NCBI GenBank assembly: GCA_963677375.2
Contig: CAXXIF010000006.1
Location: 124,001-188,000 of the forward strand
Reading direction: 5' to 3'
DNA length: 64,000 nt
Source of the DNA: Pseudaeromonas sp963677375
GTDB taxonomy: Bacteria > Pseudomonadota > Gammaproteobacteria > Enterobacterales > Aeromonadaceae
Shown here: piece by piece, positions 8,485 to 16,925 of the stretch
Position numbering within the stretch: the stretch's first letter is position 1
Layout of the letters: each line of letters begins with the position of its first letter
The notes under the pieces: generated by a model
Seen by the model: only the letters and a program-made list of their open reading frames with translations
What the model was told of the DNA's origin: nothing
Databases searched by the model: none
Position numbers and translations under genes: made by a program

Positions 8485-9228
8485 ATGAAGAGGATGCGGC
8501 ACTGGATGGCCTTGGCCGTGCTGTTGAGCCCGGCATGTTGGGGCGCACAGGTGCAACAAACCTTGGTGGTGGCGTTTAGCGAGGCGCCGCCCTGGAAAAT
8601 CCTCTCACCGCAGCAGGAATACATCGGTATCGATATGGATATTCTGCAGCGGCTGGCCAGCAAGCATGATCTGCAGTTGGTGGTCAAACCGGCTCCCTTG
8701 GCCCGCTGTCTGGAGATGCTCAAGAGCGGTGATGCCGATGTGGTCAGCAATCTGATGCGCACAACAGACAGGGAAAGCTTTATCCGTTATCTGGAGGTGC
8801 CCTATCAGACCCATACGGACAAGGTTTTTTATCTGCAGACGGGTAATCCTCGGGATATCCGTCGTTATGAGGAGCTTGAAGGGCTATCCATCGGCGTCAA
8901 GCGCGGCGCCAAGTATGACCCCCGTTTTGATAACGACCTTCAGTTGTATAAGGAGTCCGCAGTCACGAGTCTGGTGAATCTCAAGAAGCTGGCCATTGGA
9001 CGTCTCGATGCGGTACTCAGCACCGAGAGTGAAGGGGATTACTGGATCAAGCACCTCAACTGGCAGGGGACCTTCAAGAAGGCGACCCTGCGCTTTGACG
9101 AGCCCAGAGCCGTCTATTTCGGACTCTCCCGCCACTCGAAACTGCTGAACCTTGCTGTGGCGTTCGAGACCGATTTGCGGCAATTGCTACAAAATGGCGA
9201 ACTGGAGCAGATCCGGGCCCGGTATTAA
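8485..9228 (+). CDS. Periplasmic solute-binding protein, family 3 (SBP_bac_3-like)
   Basis: A 247-residue protein with a signal peptide ending CWGAQ near residue 20, followed by a type-II periplasmic binding fold typical of family 3 amino-acid-binding proteins (VAFSEAPPWK, GIDMDILQRLA, RESFIRY, IGVKRGAKYD). It lacks a membrane anchor, and no ABC permease or ATPase gene is adjacent, so it may be an orphan sensor-like protein rather than a transporter subunit. ATG 8485 follows GGGAGGCAGGG; the longer frame from 8359 has no ribosome site and no signal peptide. Because it is exported, it is not a NasS substitute for the cytoplasmic NasT upstream. Ligand unknown. Confidence 0.8.
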   Translation: MKRMRHWMALAVLLSPACWGAQVQQTLVVAFSEAPPWKILSPQQEYIGIDMDILQRLASKHDLQLVVKPAPLARCLEMLKSGDADVVSNLMRTTDRESFIRYLEVPYQTHTDKVFYLQTGNPRDIRRYEELEGLSIGVKRGAKYDPRFDNDLQLYKESAVTSLVNLKKLAIGRLDAVLSTESEGDYWIKHLNWQGTFKKATLRFDEPRAVYFGLSRHSKLLNLAVAFETDLRQLLQNGELEQIRARY

Positions 9229-9244
9229 GCGCTTTGGCCGCAGG

Positions 9245-9985
9245 CTATTTCTTGTCCGCCTGCAGGCAGTAGGCGGGGATCTGCACGTCGCCCAGCGCCT
9301 GGAGCAGGGCGTCATTCTCGACCCCATGCTGCCAGTGGTTGCTGTGCACCAACTCCGGCAACGGGAGCCGCTGACGCCAGCCTTGGGCCTGGAGCTCAGG
9401 CTCAGGTAAAAACTCACTGACATAACCGATGCACAGATAGGCCAGCGGATAGACATGGCTCGGCAGACCCAGAGTCCGGGCCAACTCATCATTGTCGAAG
9501 ATACTGACCCAACCGATGCCGATCCCCTCGGCCCGCGCCGCCAGCCACAAATTTTGTACCGCCAGACAGGCACTGAACAGATCCATCTCCAGAATGCTGG
9601 TGCGGCCTAACACGGTAGGGCCGCCCCGGGTGCGATCGCAGGTGATGCACAGGTTGATCGGGCTCTCCAGAATGCCTTCGAGTTTCAGACGACGATAGAG
9701 CGCGGCTTTGTCGTCCGCTTCATCCGCGAAACGCTCGGCCGCCTGACCGTTGGCCATATCGAACAGGGCTTTGACCCGCGCCTTGATGGCCGGATCATCG
9801 ATGACGATGAAATCCCAGGGCTGCATAAAGCCGACGGATGGCGCGTGATGGGCGGCGTGAAGCAGGCGCGCCAGCACTTCGACCGGAATTGGCTCGGGCA
9901 GAAATTGTGAACGGACATCCCGCCGCTCATAGATGGCGCGGTACAAGCCTTGTTGCTGATCAGCACTGAACGGATGGGAAGACAT
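9245..9985 (-). CDS. bluB: BluB-type flavin destructase, 5,6-dimethylbenzimidazole synthase
   Basis: A 246-residue member of the nitroreductase fold. The BluB-typical N-terminus is clear: ERRDVRSQFLPEPIPVEVLARLL, split by the conserved HHAPSVGFMQPWDF segment. BluB fragments reduced FMN with O2 to give 5,6-dimethylbenzimidazole, the lower ligand of cobalamin. ATG 9985 has GGAG five bases upstream; the frame could extend to 10060 but without a ribosome site. It is convergent with the binding-protein gene and divergent from nrtA. No other cobalamin gene and no B12 riboswitch are visible nearby. A generic nitroreductase function remains possible, but the BluB signature is strong. Confidence 0.82.
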   Translation of the reverse strand: MSSHPFSADQQQGLYRAIYERRDVRSQFLPEPIPVEVLARLLHAAHHAPSVGFMQPWDFIVIDDPAIKARVKALFDMANGQAAERFADEADDKAALYRRLKLEGILESPINLCITCDRTRGGPTVLGRTSILEMDLFSACLAVQNLWLAARAEGIGIGWVSIFDNDELARTLGLPSHVYPLAYLCIGYVSEFLPEPELQAQGWRQRLPLPELVHSNHWQHGVENDALLQALGDVQIPAYCLQADKK

Positions 9986-10113
9986 GGCGACTCCGGAAAA
10001 TAGCGGTGGCTCATTATGCAGAAAAGAGCCATCGATCAGTAGCCCATCCGGCTTTGGCATGCCCGGCCAAGCGATTTGACTCGCGTACGGCCGTGATTAT
10101 CGCTGGTGCGTCG

Positions 10114-10128
10114 GCGCCATCTTGGTGC
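10114..10128. promoter_or_regulatory. Candidate NtrC enhancer site upstream of nrtA
   Basis: GCGCC-ATCTT-GGTGC has one mismatch to GCACC-N5-GGTGC and lies about 100 bp upstream of the candidate sigma-54 promoter of nrtA. The arrangement repeats that in front of nasA. Confidence 0.45.
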
Positions 10129-10162
10129 GCCCCTTCGGCGCTTGGTGGTGAGAAAACGGCTG

Positions 10163-10185
10163 AACATGGCTTTAAAAGCCATGTT
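10163..10185. repeat. Perfect 11-bp inverted repeat in the bluB-nrtA intergenic region
   Basis: AACATGGCTTT and AAAGCCATGTT flank a single A. The dyad lies between the NtrC-like site and the -24 element of nrtA and is not followed by a T-tract on either strand, so it is more likely a protein-binding operator than a terminator. The regulator is unknown. Confidence 0.6.
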
Positions 10186-10212
10186 AATGGTCAGTTAACA
10201 GCTTTTAAAAAC

Positions 10213-10228
10213 TGGCACAGAAACTGAA
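10213..10228 (+). promoter_or_regulatory. Possible sigma-54 promoter of nrtA
   Basis: TGGCACA-GAAA-CTGAA: the -24 half is perfect (TGGCAC). The -12 half has GA (10226-10227) where GC is expected, with the correct 10-nt spacing. It is weaker than the nasA promoter, and a different promoter cannot be excluded. Confidence 0.35.
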
Positions 10229-10261
10229 TAGTACTACTCGAGTCAGGAATGGGAGTCCGGC

Positions 10262-10382
10262 TTCGGCCAACGGCGGTCGAACAATACCCGGACCCCATGC
10301 CCTGAAAAATGAATCACCCATTACTGTGAATAAATGGCAACGACGCCCTGCAGATCATTCGATCCGCAGGGCGTTTTTGTTT
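10262..10382 (+). promoter_or_regulatory. Tandem-hairpin ANTAR leader and terminator in front of nrtA
   Basis: First hairpin: TTCGGCC-[AACGGC]-GGTCGAA (10262-10281), seven base pairs with one G-U. Second hairpin: GGC-[AACGAC]-GCC (10336-10347). Both six-base loops have A1 and G4. The 3' arm of the second hairpin lies inside the 5' arm of a strong terminator: CGCCCTGC (10344-10351) pairs with GCAGGGCG (10366-10373), with an inner GATC/GATC stem, then TTTTTGTTT. The nrtA ribosome site (GGGAGG) follows at once. This fits NasT-dependent antitermination of nrtABD-nirBD. Confidence 0.75.
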
Positions 10383-10397
10383 CAGGGAGGAACCACC

Positions 10398-11762
10398 ATG
10401 CATGCATCCAAAAAAACTCTGTTGGCGCTCGGCATCGCAACCTGTGTCTTGAGCCAGTCCGTGCTGGCCGCCGTCGGCGCGCCGGAGAAAGAGGAGCTCA
10501 AGCTGGGCTTCATCAAACTCACCGACATGGCACCGCTGGCTGTGGCCTATGAAAAGGGCTATTTCGAGGAGGAGGGGCTGTATGTCACTCTCGAGGCGCA
10601 AGCCAACTGGAAGGTGCTGCTGGATCGGGTGATCGACGGCCAGTTGGACGGCGCACACATGCTGGCCGGTCAGCCCATCGGAGCGACTCTCGGGGTTGGT
10701 ACCAAGGCGGATGTGGTCACGGCGTTCAGCATGGATCTGAATGGCAACGCCATTACCGTTTCCAACGATGTCTGGCAAAAGATGTTACCGCATCTGGCCA
10801 AGGGCAGTGACGGCAAGCCCCAGCATCCGATCCAGGCGGATGCCCTGAAGCCGGTGATTGCCAGCTACAAGGATCAGGGTAAGGCCTTTAATTTCGGCAT
10901 GGTCTTTCCGGTCTCTACCCACAACTACGAGCTGCGTTACTGGTTAGCCGCCGGTGGCATCCATCCTGGGTTCTATGCCCCGGCCAAGGGGGACAACTCA
11001 GGTCAATTGCAAGGGGATGTGCTGCTCTCCGTGACACCGCCGCCGCAAATGCCGGCCACTCTGGAAGCCGGGACCATCAACGGCTACTGCGTCGGCGAGC
11101 CCTGGAATCAGGCGGCTGTCGCCAAGGGGATAGGCGTGCCTGTGGTCACCGATGAACAGATCTGGAACAACAATCCGGAAAAGGTGTTCGGCGTCACCAA
11201 GGCATTTGCCGACCAGTATCCCAATACCCATATCCATCTCATCAAGGCACTGATCCGCGCCGCCTACTGGCTGGATGCCAACAACAATGCCAACCGGCTT
11301 GAGGCGGTGAATATCATCTCCCGCCCCAACTATGTGGGGGCCGATGCCAAGGTGATCGCCAACTCCATGACTGGCACCTTTGAATTTGAAAAAGGGGACA
11401 AGCGCCCGGCTTCGGATTTCAACGTCTTCTTCCGCCACAACGCCACCTATCCCTACTACTCGGATGCCATCTGGTACATGACTCAGATGCGTCGCTGGGG
11501 ACAGCTTGCCGAAGCCAAACCCGACAGCTGGTATGCGGAGATGGCCAAGAAGGTCTATCGCCCGGATGTCTATGCCATCGCGGCCAAGGAGCTGATTGCC
11601 GAAGGCAAGATGAAGGCCAGCGACTTCCCGGATTTTGCCAAAGAGAGTGGCTACAAGCCGGTGGATAACCACTTTATCGATGGCATCCCCTATGACGGCC
11701 ATACCCCGAATGCCTATCTGCAGCAATTCGCCATTGGCCTCAAGGGCGACCAGAAACTCTAA
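10398..11762 (+). CDS. nrtA: Nitrate/nitrite ABC transporter, periplasmic substrate-binding protein
   Basis: A 454-residue NrtA/NasF-type protein. A signal peptide ends SVLAAVG near residue 25. The mature part carries the family segments LGFIKLTDMAPLAVAYEKGYF and GEPWNQAAVAKGIGVPVVTDEQIW. It binds nitrate or nitrite in the periplasm and hands it to NrtB/NrtD. The frame extends back to a GTG at 10326, but that would lie within the leader terminator; ATG 10398 has GGGAGG seven bases upstream and gives a clean signal peptide. Being exported, it is the transport protein and not the cytoplasmic sensor NasS, which belongs to the same fold. First gene of nrtA-nrtB-nrtD-nirB-nirD. Confidence 0.95.
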   Translation: MHASKKTLLALGIATCVLSQSVLAAVGAPEKEELKLGFIKLTDMAPLAVAYEKGYFEEEGLYVTLEAQANWKVLLDRVIDGQLDGAHMLAGQPIGATLGVGTKADVVTAFSMDLNGNAITVSNDVWQKMLPHLAKGSDGKPQHPIQADALKPVIASYKDQGKAFNFGMVFPVSTHNYELRYWLAAGGIHPGFYAPAKGDNSGQLQGDVLLSVTPPPQMPATLEAGTINGYCVGEPWNQAAVAKGIGVPVVTDEQIWNNNPEKVFGVTKAFADQYPNTHIHLIKALIRAAYWLDANNNANRLEAVNIISRPNYVGADAKVIANSMTGTFEFEKGDKRPASDFNVFFRHNATYPYYSDAIWYMTQMRRWGQLAEAKPDSWYAEMAKKVYRPDVYAIAAKELIAEGKMKASDFPDFAKESGYKPVDNHFIDGIPYDGHTPNAYLQQFAIGLKGDQKL

Positions 11763-11820
11763 CGCTGTGATTGAGTACCGGGTGGCCATGGTCACCCGGG
11801 CAGAACAAGGAGCATGACCT

Positions 11821-12816
11821 ATGCAAGCCATTATTCATCGATTCAACCCCTTCTCCGGCCCCCTGGGCCTGGCGAACCTGAAAGCCGGAGGCGCTCGCGC
11901 CTGGCGCAGCAGTCTGTTGCCGATGCTGGGGATACTCGCCTTCCTGGTGATTTGGCAGATGCTGGCCAGTCAGGTACAGACGTCGCTGGGTAATCTGCCC
12001 GGCCCGGTCGCCACTGGCAAACAGCTGGTAGCCCTGTATCAGGAGCACAAGGTCGAGCGGGAGAAGCGCGATGCTTTCTATGCCCGTCAGGCGGAGCGCA
12101 ACGCGCAAAAACTCAAGGCCAACCCGCAGGCTGAGGTGAAGACTCGTCCCTATACCGGACGGGACACCTTCTTCGATCAGATCCTCACCAGTCTGGTGAC
12201 CGTCGCGACCGGCTTTGGCATCGCCGTGGTGATTGCCATTCCGGCGGGTATCTTGTTGGGGCTGAACCAGACCCTGTATCAGGCCGTGAACCCTGTGGTG
12301 CAGATCCTCAAACCCATCTCGCCCCTGGCCTGGTTGCCGCTGGTGACCATGGTGGTCAGCGCCGTCTATGTGTCGCCGGACCCATGGCTCGCCAAGAGTT
12401 TCGTTATCTCCGCCGTGACGGTCAGTCTGTGCAGCCTGTGGCCGACTCTGCTCAACACCATTGTCGGGGTGGCCTCCATTGACCCGGATCTGCAAAACGT
12501 CAGCCGGGTGCTGAAACTCGCCCCGCTGACCCATGTGCGCAAAATCGTGCTGCCCTCGGCGATCCCCATGATCTTCACCGGCCTGCGTCTGTCGTTGGGG
12601 GTGGCCTGGATGGTGCTGATCGCCGCCGAGATGCTGGCGCAGAACCCGGGGCTGGGCAAGTTTGTCTGGGATGAATTCCAGAATGGCAGCTCGGAATCGC
12701 TGGCCCGCATCATGGTCGCTGTCGTCACCATCGGGGTCATCGGCTTCATGTTGGATCGCGGCATGTTGGCGTTGCAGAAATGGATTTCCTGGGACAAGCG
12801 CAGCGAACTGCGTTGA
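11821..12816 (+). CDS. nrtB: Nitrate/nitrite ABC transporter, permease
   Basis: A 331-residue inner-membrane permease of the NrtB/SsuC/TauC group. The first membrane segment is at about 35-53. It is followed by a charged periplasmic or linker stretch (about 75-115, KVEREKRDAFYARQAERN) and the BPD_transp_1 domain with its EAA-type loop near LKLAPLTHVRKIVLPSAIP. The protein ends with a basic tail. AAGGAG precedes ATG 11821, which lies 58 nt after nrtA. It forms the channel of the nitrate transporter with NrtD. Confidence 0.94.
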   Translation: MQAIIHRFNPFSGPLGLANLKAGGARAWRSSLLPMLGILAFLVIWQMLASQVQTSLGNLPGPVATGKQLVALYQEHKVEREKRDAFYARQAERNAQKLKANPQAEVKTRPYTGRDTFFDQILTSLVTVATGFGIAVVIAIPAGILLGLNQTLYQAVNPVVQILKPISPLAWLPLVTMVVSAVYVSPDPWLAKSFVISAVTVSLCSLWPTLLNTIVGVASIDPDLQNVSRVLKLAPLTHVRKIVLPSAIPMIFTGLRLSLGVAWMVLIAAEMLAQNPGLGKFVWDEFQNGSSESLARIMVAVVTIGVIGFMLDRGMLALQKWISWDKRSELR

Positions 12817-12850
12817 AAAACCCTGGTAGCAGAATGGAAGGAGAATTCCC

Positions 12851-13681
12851 ATGTCAAAACACTATCTGGATCTGAGCAACGTCGGCATGCGCTTTGCCAC
12901 CCCCTCCGGCTGGTTTGAAGCCCTGGTGGATGTGGATCTGAAGATCGCCAAGGGCGAATTCATCTCGCTGATTGGCCACTCCGGCTGCGGCAAGAGTACT
13001 GTGCTGAATCTGGTGGCGGGTCTGAACGATCCCACCTCCGGCGGCATCATCCTCGATGGCCGTGAGGTCGCAGGCCCTGGCCCAGAGCGCTCCGTGGTGT
13101 TCCAGAACCACGCCCTGTTGCCCTGGCTGTCGGTCTACGAGAACGTCGAACTGGCGGTGCGACAGGTGATGAAGGGAGCCAGCAAGGCCGCCGTGGCCGA
13201 GCGGGTACGCTACTACCTCTCCCTGGTGCAGATGGATCACGCCCTGGAGAAGAAGCCCCACGAAATTTCCGGCGGCATGAAGCAACGGGTCGGTATTGCC
13301 CGCGCCCTGTCGTTGTCCCCCAAGGTGCTGCTGATGGATGAACCCTTCGGCGCCCTGGATGCCCTGACCCGGGCCCATCTGCAGGATGCGCTGATGGAGA
13401 TCCAGGCCGAGCTGAACAACACCGTCATCATGATCACCCATGACGTGGATGAGGCGGTACTGCTCTCGGATCGCATCGTCATGATGACCAACGGCCCCTC
13501 GGCCACTATCGGCGAGATCCTCGACATTACCCTGCCACGCCCCCGGAACCGGGTGGCGCTGGCCGAGGATGTGGAATATCACCGTCTGCGCCAGCGGGTG
13601 TTGAGCTTCCTGTATGAAAAACACAGCAAGGTGACGCCGCTAAAAAAGCCCAAGGCTGAGGCCCGCAGCGCCGTGGCGTAA
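12851..13681 (+). CDS. nrtD: Nitrate/nitrite ABC transporter, ATP-binding subunit
   Basis: A 276-residue ABC ATPase. Walker A is GHSGCGKST near residue 42, the Q-loop is VVFQNHALLPW, the signature is ISGGMKQR near 138, Walker B is VLLMDEPFGALD near 158, and the switch His is MITHDVDEA. The C-terminal sequence TLPRPRNRVALAED is typical of the NrtD/SsuB/TauB subfamily. It has no NrtA-like fusion, so it corresponds to NrtD (NasD of Klebsiella) rather than cyanobacterial NrtC. It follows nrtB after 34 nt with its own GGAG. Confidence 0.94.
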   Translation: MSKHYLDLSNVGMRFATPSGWFEALVDVDLKIAKGEFISLIGHSGCGKSTVLNLVAGLNDPTSGGIILDGREVAGPGPERSVVFQNHALLPWLSVYENVELAVRQVMKGASKAAVAERVRYYLSLVQMDHALEKKPHEISGGMKQRVGIARALSLSPKVLLMDEPFGALDALTRAHLQDALMEIQAELNNTVIMITHDVDEAVLLSDRIVMMTNGPSATIGEILDITLPRPRNRVALAEDVEYHRLRQRVLSFLYEKHSKVTPLKKPKAEARSAVA

Positions 13682-13685
13682 CGGG

Positions 13686-13740
13686 CTCCCCGGATGACCG
13701 TGGGGAAGCAGGAATTTTGCCCTTTACCCGAGCCGGGGAG
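13686..13740. repeat. Inverted repeat between nrtD and nirB
   Basis: CTCCCCGG (13686-13693) and CCGGGGAG (13733-13740) could form an 8-bp stem around a 39-nt loop. There is no T-tract, so it may stabilise or process the mRNA between transporter and reductase genes rather than terminate. Confidence 0.4.
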
Positions 13741-13808
13741 GGGCAAAACACTCAATGAGGCGTGTGGCATGACGAGATGGTATGCCCGCCGGGATGGAGA
13801 GAAAAAGG

Positions 13809-16325
13809 ATGAACAAACAGCAACTGCTGGTGGTCGGCAACGGCATGGTGGGACACCACTTCATTGAACAACTGGTCAACGCCGGAGGGCTGGATACCTT
13901 TGCGGTGACCGTGCTCGGCGCTGAGCCGGACAGCGCCTACGACCGGGTGCATCTGTCGGAAGTATTTGGCGGTCGGGCGCCTAAAGAGCTGCAAATGGCC
14001 GATCCGGAATGGTATGCCGCCCAGGGGGTGAAGTTGATCCTGGCCAGCGCCGCCGAGGCGCTGGATCTGGCGGCCAAGACGGTCACCACCTGCCATGGCG
14101 AGATCTATGGCTATGACCAGCTCGTGCTGGCGACCGGCTCCTATCCCTTTGTGCCACCGATCCCGGGCCATACCCGGGCCGGTTGTTATGTCTACCGGAC
14201 ACTCTCGGATTTGGAGGCGATCCGCGATGCCTGTGCCGGGGGACGCACCGGTGTGGTGGTGGGTGGTGGCCTGCTGGGGTTGGAAGCGGCCAACGCCCTG
14301 CGTCTGCTCGGTCTGGAGATCCATGTCATCGAATTTGCCCCCCGCCTGATGCCGGTGCAGCTGGATGCTGTGGGTGGCGATCTGCTGCGCACCAAGATCC
14401 AGAGCCTGGGGGTCCAGGTGCATGTCAACACCGCCACCGAGTGCATCGTCGATGGCGAGAGTGCTCGCCATCGCATGGTGTTTAAGGGCGGTGAGTATCT
14501 GGAGACCGATGTGATTCTGTTTTCGGCTGGTATCCGTCCCGAGGATCGGCTGGCGCGCAGTGCTGGTCTGACGGTGGGCGAACGCGGTGGCATCGTCATC
14601 GACGAGCAATGCCGGACTAGTCAGCCGGAGGTGCTGGCCATCGGCGAATGTGCCCTCTGGTCGGGCAAAATCTTCGGTCTGGTGGCGCCGGGTTACCAGA
14701 TGGCCCGTGCCGCCGTAGCCACCCTGCTGGGGCAGACCGGCCGTTTCCAAGGGGCCGATATGAGCACCAAGCTGAAACTGATGGGGGTGGATGTGGGCGC
14801 CATTGGCGATTCCCACGCCCAGACGGCGGGTGCTCAGGAGGTGCTGACCCTGGATCGTCAGTCCGGTATCTACAAGAAGCTGGTGATTGATGAAAGCGGC
14901 GAGCGCTTGCTGGGGGCCATTCTGGTCGGGGATAACAGCGACTACGATACCCTGCTGCAGTACTACCTCAATGGCGTCACACTGCCGGAATCCCCGCTGG
15001 GGCTGATTCTGGGCGAAACTCAGGGCAGTGCGCCTCAACTGACCCTGCCGGACACCGCGACTATCTGCTCCTGCCATAACGTCACCAAGGGCGACATAGT
15101 GGCGGCGGTCAAGGCCGGGAGCCATACCCTCGCGGACGTGAAGAGCTGCACCAAGGCCGGGACCGGTTGCGGGGGTTGCTCGAATCTGGTCAAACAGGTG
15201 GTGGATCAGACCCTGCTGGAGTTGGGCATGGAGGCCAATAACCATGTCTGCGAACACTTTGCCTTTACCCGTCAGGAGCTGTTTCACCTGATCCGGGTGG
15301 GCGAGCTCAAACACTTCGGCGCCGTGCTGGAGAAGCATGGCAAGGGGTTGGGCTGCGAGGTGTGCAAACCGCTGGTCGGCTCTGTGCTGGCCTCGCTGTG
15401 GAATGAACATGTGCTGGAGAAACCCCACCGGCCATTGCAAGACACCAACGATGCCTTCCTCGGTAATTTGCAGAAGGATGGCACCTACTCGGTGGTACCG
15501 CGCATTCCGGGTGGCGAAATCACCCCGGATGGCCTGATCGCCATCGGTGCCGTGGGCAAGAAGTACAACCTGTATACCAAGATCACCGGCGGTCAGCGGA
15601 TCGATCTGTTCGGTGCCCGGGTGGATCAGCTGCCCGCCATCTGGCAGGAGCTGATCGATGCCGGATTCGAGACCGGACAGGCTTACGGTAAATCGGTGCG
15701 CACTGTGAAATCCTGCGTCGGTTCGACCTGGTGCCGTTACGGGGTCAAAGATTCCATCACCATGGCCATCGACATCGAGAACCGCTACAAGGGGTTGCGC
15801 TCGCCGCACAAGCTCAAGTTTGCGGTCTCCGGTTGTACCCGGGAGTGTGCCGAGGCCCAGAGCAAGGACATCGGCGTCATCGCTACCGAAAAGGGCTGGA
15901 ACCTCTACGTCTGCGGCAACGGCGGCATGCGCCCGCGTCATGCCGACTTGTTTGCCACCGATCTCTCCGATGAGCAGCTGATCCGCTATATCGACCGCGT
16001 GCTGATGTTCTATGTGCGGACGGGTGATCGCCTGCAGCGCACCTCGGTGTGGATGGAGAGCATGGAGGGGGGGCTGGAGTATCTCAAGTCGGTGATCATC
16101 GACGACAAGCTGGGTATCGCCGCCGAGCTGGAGGCGCAGATGGCCCATCAACTGGCCACCTTCGAGTGTGAATGGCAGGGGACTCTGGCCGATCCGGAGA
16201 AGCTCAAGCGCTTCAAGCCGTTTATCAACAGCGAAGCGGCCTATATGCCGCCGCGTGCCCTGCTGCGCGGCCAGCCATTTCCCCAGGCTGAAGAAGAGAT
16301 CATCGCGATCAAGGAGCTGGTATGA
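13809..16325 (+). CDS. nirB: NADH-dependent assimilatory nitrite reductase, large subunit
   Basis: An 838-residue enzyme that reduces nitrite to ammonium in the cytoplasm with NADH. The order is: FAD/NAD(P)-binding disulfide-oxidoreductase domain (about 1-410; VVGNGMVGHHF, VVVGGGLLGLEAA); a BFD-type [2Fe-2S] domain (CSCHN near 420 and GCGGCSN near 450); nitrite/sulfite reductase ferredoxin-like half-domain; and the siroheme/[4Fe-4S] domain with SCVGSTWCRYG and SGCTRECAEA, which provides four cluster cysteines. ATG 13809 is preceded by GGAGAG; the frame to 13782 is less likely. A large antisense frame over this gene is a codon-bias shadow. Its ATGA stop overlaps the nirD start. Confidence 0.97.
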   Translation: MNKQQLLVVGNGMVGHHFIEQLVNAGGLDTFAVTVLGAEPDSAYDRVHLSEVFGGRAPKELQMADPEWYAAQGVKLILASAAEALDLAAKTVTTCHGEIYGYDQLVLATGSYPFVPPIPGHTRAGCYVYRTLSDLEAIRDACAGGRTGVVVGGGLLGLEAANALRLLGLEIHVIEFAPRLMPVQLDAVGGDLLRTKIQSLGVQVHVNTATECIVDGESARHRMVFKGGEYLETDVILFSAGIRPEDRLARSAGLTVGERGGIVIDEQCRTSQPEVLAIGECALWSGKIFGLVAPGYQMARAAVATLLGQTGRFQGADMSTKLKLMGVDVGAIGDSHAQTAGAQEVLTLDRQSGIYKKLVIDESGERLLGAILVGDNSDYDTLLQYYLNGVTLPESPLGLILGETQGSAPQLTLPDTATICSCHNVTKGDIVAAVKAGSHTLADVKSCTKAGTGCGGCSNLVKQVVDQTLLELGMEANNHVCEHFAFTRQELFHLIRVGELKHFGAVLEKHGKGLGCEVCKPLVGSVLASLWNEHVLEKPHRPLQDTNDAFLGNLQKDGTYSVVPRIPGGEITPDGLIAIGAVGKKYNLYTKITGGQRIDLFGARVDQLPAIWQELIDAGFETGQAYGKSVRTVKSCVGSTWCRYGVKDSITMAIDIENRYKGLRSPHKLKFAVSGCTRECAEAQSKDIGVIATEKGWNLYVCGNGGMRPRHADLFATDLSDEQLIRYIDRVLMFYVRTGDRLQRTSVWMESMEGGLEYLKSVIIDDKLGIAAELEAQMAHQLATFECEWQGTLADPEKLKRFKPFINSEAAYMPPRALLRGQPFPQAEEEIIAIKELV

Positions 16326-16657
16326 ACTGGACCAAAGTATGCGAATTAGCGGAGTTGACCGCGGATGTCGGGGCTGCCGCCCTGGTGGATGGCGAGCAGG
16401 TCGCTCTGTTCTATGTGCCGGCGCTGGAGCCTGCGCTCTATGCCCTGGATAACTGGGACCCGCTGGGACAGGCCTTCGTGCTCTCCCGCAGCATCGTCGG
16501 GGATGTGGCCGGTGAGCCCTGTGTGGCGTCACCCTTGTACAAACAGCATTTTGCCTTGCAGGATGGCCGTTGTCTGGAAGAGGAGGGGGTTGCGGTCCGG
16601 AGTTGGGCGGTGAAGCTGGAAGGGCAGAGCGTCTATATCCAGAGTAAAGCGCGCTAG
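16322..16657 (+). CDS. nirD: Nitrite reductase (NADH), small subunit
   Basis: A 111-residue Rieske-like NirD protein that partners NirB. It begins WTKVCELAEL and carries the segment DNWDPLGQAFVLSRSIVGD. As in enteric NirD, the Rieske cysteines and histidines are not in the usual CxH...CxxH arrangement, so it probably does not carry a cluster. The start overlaps the nirB stop by four bases (ATGA), which implies translational coupling. It is the last gene of the nrt-nir unit, followed by a hairpin at 16674. Confidence 0.94.
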   Translation: MNWTKVCELAELTADVGAAALVDGEQVALFYVPALEPALYALDNWDPLGQAFVLSRSIVGDVAGEPCVASPLYKQHFALQDGRCLEEEGVAVRSWAVKLEGQSVYIQSKAR

Positions 16658-16673
16658 CCGTTTCCCGGTATCT

Positions 16674-16697
16674 GCCTGCCAGAGCTTGGCGGCAGGC
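16674..16697 (+). terminator. Hairpin after nirD
   Basis: GCCTGCC (16674-16680) pairs with GGCAGGC (16691-16697) around a 10-nt loop, 17 nt past the nirD stop. The T-tract is missing (TGCTAATG follows), so termination may be weak or Rho-assisted. Confidence 0.4.
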
Positions 16698-16746
16698 TGC
16701 TAATGTAGTAACAATGTTGCAACTTTATTCGGCATGCCGCCCGGCC

Positions 16747-16807
16747 GAGCGACTCCTGGACTGAAGGAAGGCGGTAAGCGCCTCCCTCTGTCGGAGTCGA
16801 TGGGCTC
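16747..16807 (+). ncRNA. Structured leader of moeA
   Basis: GAGC-GACTCC (16747-16756) can pair with GGAGTC (16793-16798) and GCTC (16804-16807), enclosing an inner hairpin AGGCG-gtaag-CGCCT. The element contains CGCCTCCC, also found at the end of the moaA leader. A molybdenum-cofactor-sensing RNA is possible, but I cannot match the motif by eye. Confidence 0.35.
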
Positions 16808-16925
16808 CTTCCTGGTGCTAGGGCTGGGTCCGCTCGAATGGTCCGGGCTGATGACTCAGGACTGATGGTATGGGCAGATCCAAGGTTTGAGCGCATGGAT
16901 ACAGATGAATCAAGAGGGATATAGG

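Noticed and set aside
10060..10160. B12 riboswitch in front of bluB
   Set aside because: No cobalamin-box-like sequence or suitable stem set is visible.
11740..12852. 370-residue antisense frame over nrtB
   Set aside because: Low-complexity Gly/Gln/His-rich sequence opposite a clear permease gene; a codon-bias artefact.
13752..16532. 926-residue open frame antisense to nirB
   Set aside because: It is an overlap shadow: high-GC codon use leaves few stops on the opposite strand. It has no ribosome site, no recognisable domain, and the nirB frame is unmistakable.
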